Assembly: GCA_019242135.1 (NCBI GenBank)
Contig: JAFAWC010000164.1
Location: 1 to 6,939, forward strand
DNA length: 6,939 nt
Origin: Mycobacteriaceae bacterium
GTDB lineage: Bacteria > Actinomycetota > Actinomycetes > Mycobacteriales > Mycobacteriaceae
Direction of reading: 5' to 3'
In this document: piece by piece, positions 5,431 to 6,939 of the stretch
Numbering within the stretch: the first letter of the stretch is position 1
Layout of the letters: the number at the start of each line of letters is the position of its first letter
The notes under the pieces: model-generated
Database searches by the model: none
Told to the model about the DNA's origin: nothing
The model's input: the letters and a program-made list of their open reading frames with translations, nothing else
Position numbers and translations under genes: made by a program

Positions 5431-6330
5431 TGCTGATGCGAGGCACCGCGCGAATTCTCGCTGCGCCAGGTCACGGGTCGTGTCGTCAAGTTGCATCCAT
5501 CCCAGCGATGGCTCGATGAGTTCCAGTTCCAGCAGCCGCGGATCGTCGATGCCGCCGATCACGTCGACGCGCGCGTAAAGAAACTCGCGGGGGGACATGT
5601 TCAACAGCTCGGCAGCGGCCGCCAGGGCGGCGAAACCGACGTCCCATATCTCGAAGTCCGGTTCGGCGGCCGTGAGGGTTTCGGTGGCATAGGTGCCGGT
5701 CGCGTCCAGTTCGACCCGCTGCCCCTGCGGAGGCAGGATCGCGGCCTTCGTGAAGGCGTGTGACGCCTTGGCGCCGAGGAACACCAGCGCAGTTTCGCCC
5801 GCCTGCTCGATGCGCTCGTCGTAAGGCTGCACCAGCACACTGCGGCCCCCTGCCTGCAATGCGGCGGCGTGCGCCAGCGCCGCATCGCGGTCGGTGAACC
5901 GTTGCGCGCCCACCGCGCCCGCACCCGTGGACGGCTTGACCACGACCTGCTCCGCCCCCGGTAACCGGACCGGCTCCCCAGGCGTGAAAACTGCGCTGGG
6001 CACGGTGGGCACCGACCGGCGCGCCAGATCCAGCAGGTAGCGCTTGTCGGCGTTCCACGCGACGACCTTCGGGGCGTTGAGCAGTTGCCGCACGTTCGCC
6101 GTCCACGACAGAAACTCTTCGAGACGATCCGCGTAGTCCCACGTCGCCCTCAGGACGACGACGTCGGCGCGGACAGTGTCGGGGTCGTCCCACGGCAGCC
6201 ATCTGGCGTGCAGACCGCGGCGGCGCAACGCCTGTACCAGACCGGCGTCGTCACCGTCCCCCGCCGGCAATTTCCTACAGCCGGCGAGCACAATGCGCGG
6301 ATGGAACACGTCCGGCCGGGCGAGCTTCAT
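5386..6330 (-). CDS. ATP-grasp domain protein (Rv1455-like)
   Basis: A 314-residue soluble protein of the ATP-grasp superfamily, which couples ATP to carboxylate-amine ligation through an acyl phosphate. Visible in order: a Rossmann-like N-terminus (PRIVLAGCRKLPAGDGDD, 11-28), VVVLRATWDYADRLEEFL (57-74), NADKRYLL (93-100), the ATP-binding VVKPSTGAGAVG (130-141, Lys132), VLVQPYDERI (165-174), GETALVFLGAKASHAFTK (178-195), Arg254 with Asp256, and the likely metal site LLELELIEPSLGW (266-278, Glu270/Glu273). It resembles RimK/glutathione-synthetase-like and DcsG-like proteins of unknown substrate, so I give no reaction. The position and strand match Rv1455. ATG at 6330 has TATCAT 8 nt upstream; GTG at 6309, just before FHPRIVLAG, is a possible shorter start. 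Its last 15 residues are encoded opposite the ctaA 3' end. Confidence 0.85.
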   Translation of the reverse strand: MKLARPDVFHPRIVLAGCRKLPAGDGDDAGLVQALRRRGLHARWLPWDDPDTVRADVVVLRATWDYADRLEEFLSWTANVRQLLNAPKVVAWNADKRYLLDLARRSVPTVPSAVFTPGEPVRLPGAEQVVVKPSTGAGAVGAQRFTDRDAALAHAAALQAGGRSVLVQPYDERIEQAGETALVFLGAKASHAFTKAAILPPQGQRVELDATGTYATETLTAAEPDFEIWDVGFAALAAAAELLNMSPREFLYARVDVIGGIDDPRLLELELIEPSLGWMQLDDTTRDLAQREFARCLASALERLGLGPLSHRRP

Positions 6331-6349
6331 AGCCGGGGATGATAGTGAG
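6331..6349. promoter_or_regulatory. Compact divergent promoter between the ATP-grasp gene and qor
   Basis: Only 19 bp separate the two divergent start codons. On the plus strand GATGAT (6338-6343) is followed by 6 nt and the qor ATG at 6350. On the minus strand TATCAT (6344-6339) is followed by 8 nt and the ATG at 6330. The two hexamers use almost the same bases, so one partly symmetric -10 may serve both directions. Neither gene has a well-placed Shine-Dalgarno sequence, so both mRNAs may be leaderless or nearly so. TATCAT is the better consensus match. Confidence 0.45.
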
Positions 6350-6939
6350 ATGCACGCAATCGAAGTCGCCGAACACGGCGGTCCCGAGGTCCTCCGCTAC
6401 GTCGAGAAGCCCGAGCCCTCGCCCGGCTCCGGCCAGGTGCTGATCAAGGCGGAAGCCATCGGGGTCAACTACATCGATACCTACTTCAGATCCGGCGCCT
6501 ATCCGCGCGACGTGCCGTTCATTCTCGGTCAGGAGGTATGCGGCACCGTAGCGGCGGTGGGCGATGACGTCGCCGCACTGCGTGTCGGCGACAGGGTGGT
6601 TACGGTCGGGGCCGACGGTTCGTACGCCGAATACAGCGTCGCACCGGCAGCTTTTGCGGTACGCGTACCCGACGGGGTGGCTTCCGACGTGGCCGCCTCC
6701 GCGCTGCTCAAGGGCATGACCGCGCACTACCTGATCACTTCTGTGTACCCGGTGCAGCGGGGCGACACCGTGCTGGTACACGCGGGCGCCGGCGGTGTCG
6801 GCATGATCCTCACCCAGTGGGCAACGAAGATGGGCGCCAAGGTGATCACCACCGTGTCGACTCCGCAGAAGGCCGAGCTGTCACGGCAAGCCGGTGCGGT
6901 CGAGGTCCTCGACTACCCCGGCGATCCAGGCGAGTTCGG
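6350..6939 (+). CDS. qor: NADPH:quinone oxidoreductase, zinc-independent MDR family (5' part, runs off right edge)
   Basis: The first 196 codons of a protein of usually about 320-330 residues; the right edge cuts it in the cofactor domain. It should reduce quinones with NADPH in the cytosol. Visible: an N-terminal MHAIEVAEHGGPEVLRYVE typical of Qor, VNYIDTYFRSGAYP (39-52, the quinone-site region), LGQEVCGTVAAVG (59-71), LLKGMTAHYL (119-128), the nucleotide-binding AGAGGVG (145-151) and VSTPQKAELSRQAGA (169-183), where Ser170 and Lys174 sit where NADPH-specific members bind the 2'-phosphate. Zinc-binding residues of alcohol dehydrogenases are absent (Asp43 replaces the catalytic Cys), in line with Qor/zeta-crystallin. 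Position and strand match Rv1454c. It diverges from the ATP-grasp gene and has its own promoter, so it is not part of the ctaA transcript unless there is read-through. Confidence 0.9.
   Translation, partial: MHAIEVAEHGGPEVLRYVEKPEPSPGSGQVLIKAEAIGVNYIDTYFRSGAYPRDVPFILGQEVCGTVAAVGDDVAALRVGDRVVTVGADGSYAEYSVAPAAFAVRVPDGVASDVAASALLKGMTAHYLITSVYPVQRGDTVLVHAGAGGVGMILTQWATKMGAKVITTVSTPQKAELSRQAGAVEVLDYPGDPGEF

Noticed and set aside
5438..5458. Possible terminator between ctaA and the ATP-grasp gene
   Set aside because: Only short GCGA/TCGC arms, no T-run on either strand, and it lies inside the ATP-grasp coding region.

Overview
This is a high-GC, densely packed actinobacterial window that reads as a Mycobacterium/Mycolicibacterium chromosome. 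Gene content, order and strands match, as I recall it, the M. tuberculosis segment Rv1460 (sufR), Rv1459c (mptB), Rv1458c-Rv1457c (ABC transporter), Rv1456c (CtaA-like), Rv1455 (ATP-grasp-like), Rv1454c (qor). The main difference I see is an extra DUF429 gene between the ABC permease and ctaA. I cannot name the species.

Layout. Bases 1-114, minus strand: the N-terminal end of SufR, the Fe-S-sensing repressor of the suf operon, which runs off the left edge. Bases 115-212: a divergent control region with two overlapping inverted repeats at the sufR start and a separate promoter for mptB. Bases 213-4416, plus strand: a tight four-gene run of mptB (GT-C mannosyltransferase), an ABC ATPase, an ABC-2 permease and a DUF429 protein; each gap is 10 bp or less and the first junction is a GTGA overlap. 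Bases 4394-4456: three tandem 21-bp copies starting inside the DUF429 3' end. Bases 4471-4512: a dyad, a strong Shine-Dalgarno-like run and a -10 element at ctaA. Bases 4510-5430: ctaA, heme A synthase. Bases 5386-6330, minus strand: an ATP-grasp protein whose 3' end overlaps that of ctaA by 45 bp. Bases 6331-6349: a 19-bp divergent promoter. Bases 6350-6939: the 5' two thirds of a quinone oxidoreductase gene, cut by the right edge.

The genes touch envelope glycan synthesis (mptB), respiration (ctaA, qor) and Fe-S homeostasis (sufR). They look like separate neighbours, not one pathway. The most informative signal lies between genes: at four starts (sufR, mptB, ctaA, qor) a -10-like hexamer sits exactly 6 nt before the start codon, the geometry of leaderless mycobacterial mRNAs. 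At sufR and ctaA a perfect dyad covers the -10 or -35/spacer. I found no mobile element, RNA gene or CRISPR array, and no clearly new multi-gene system.
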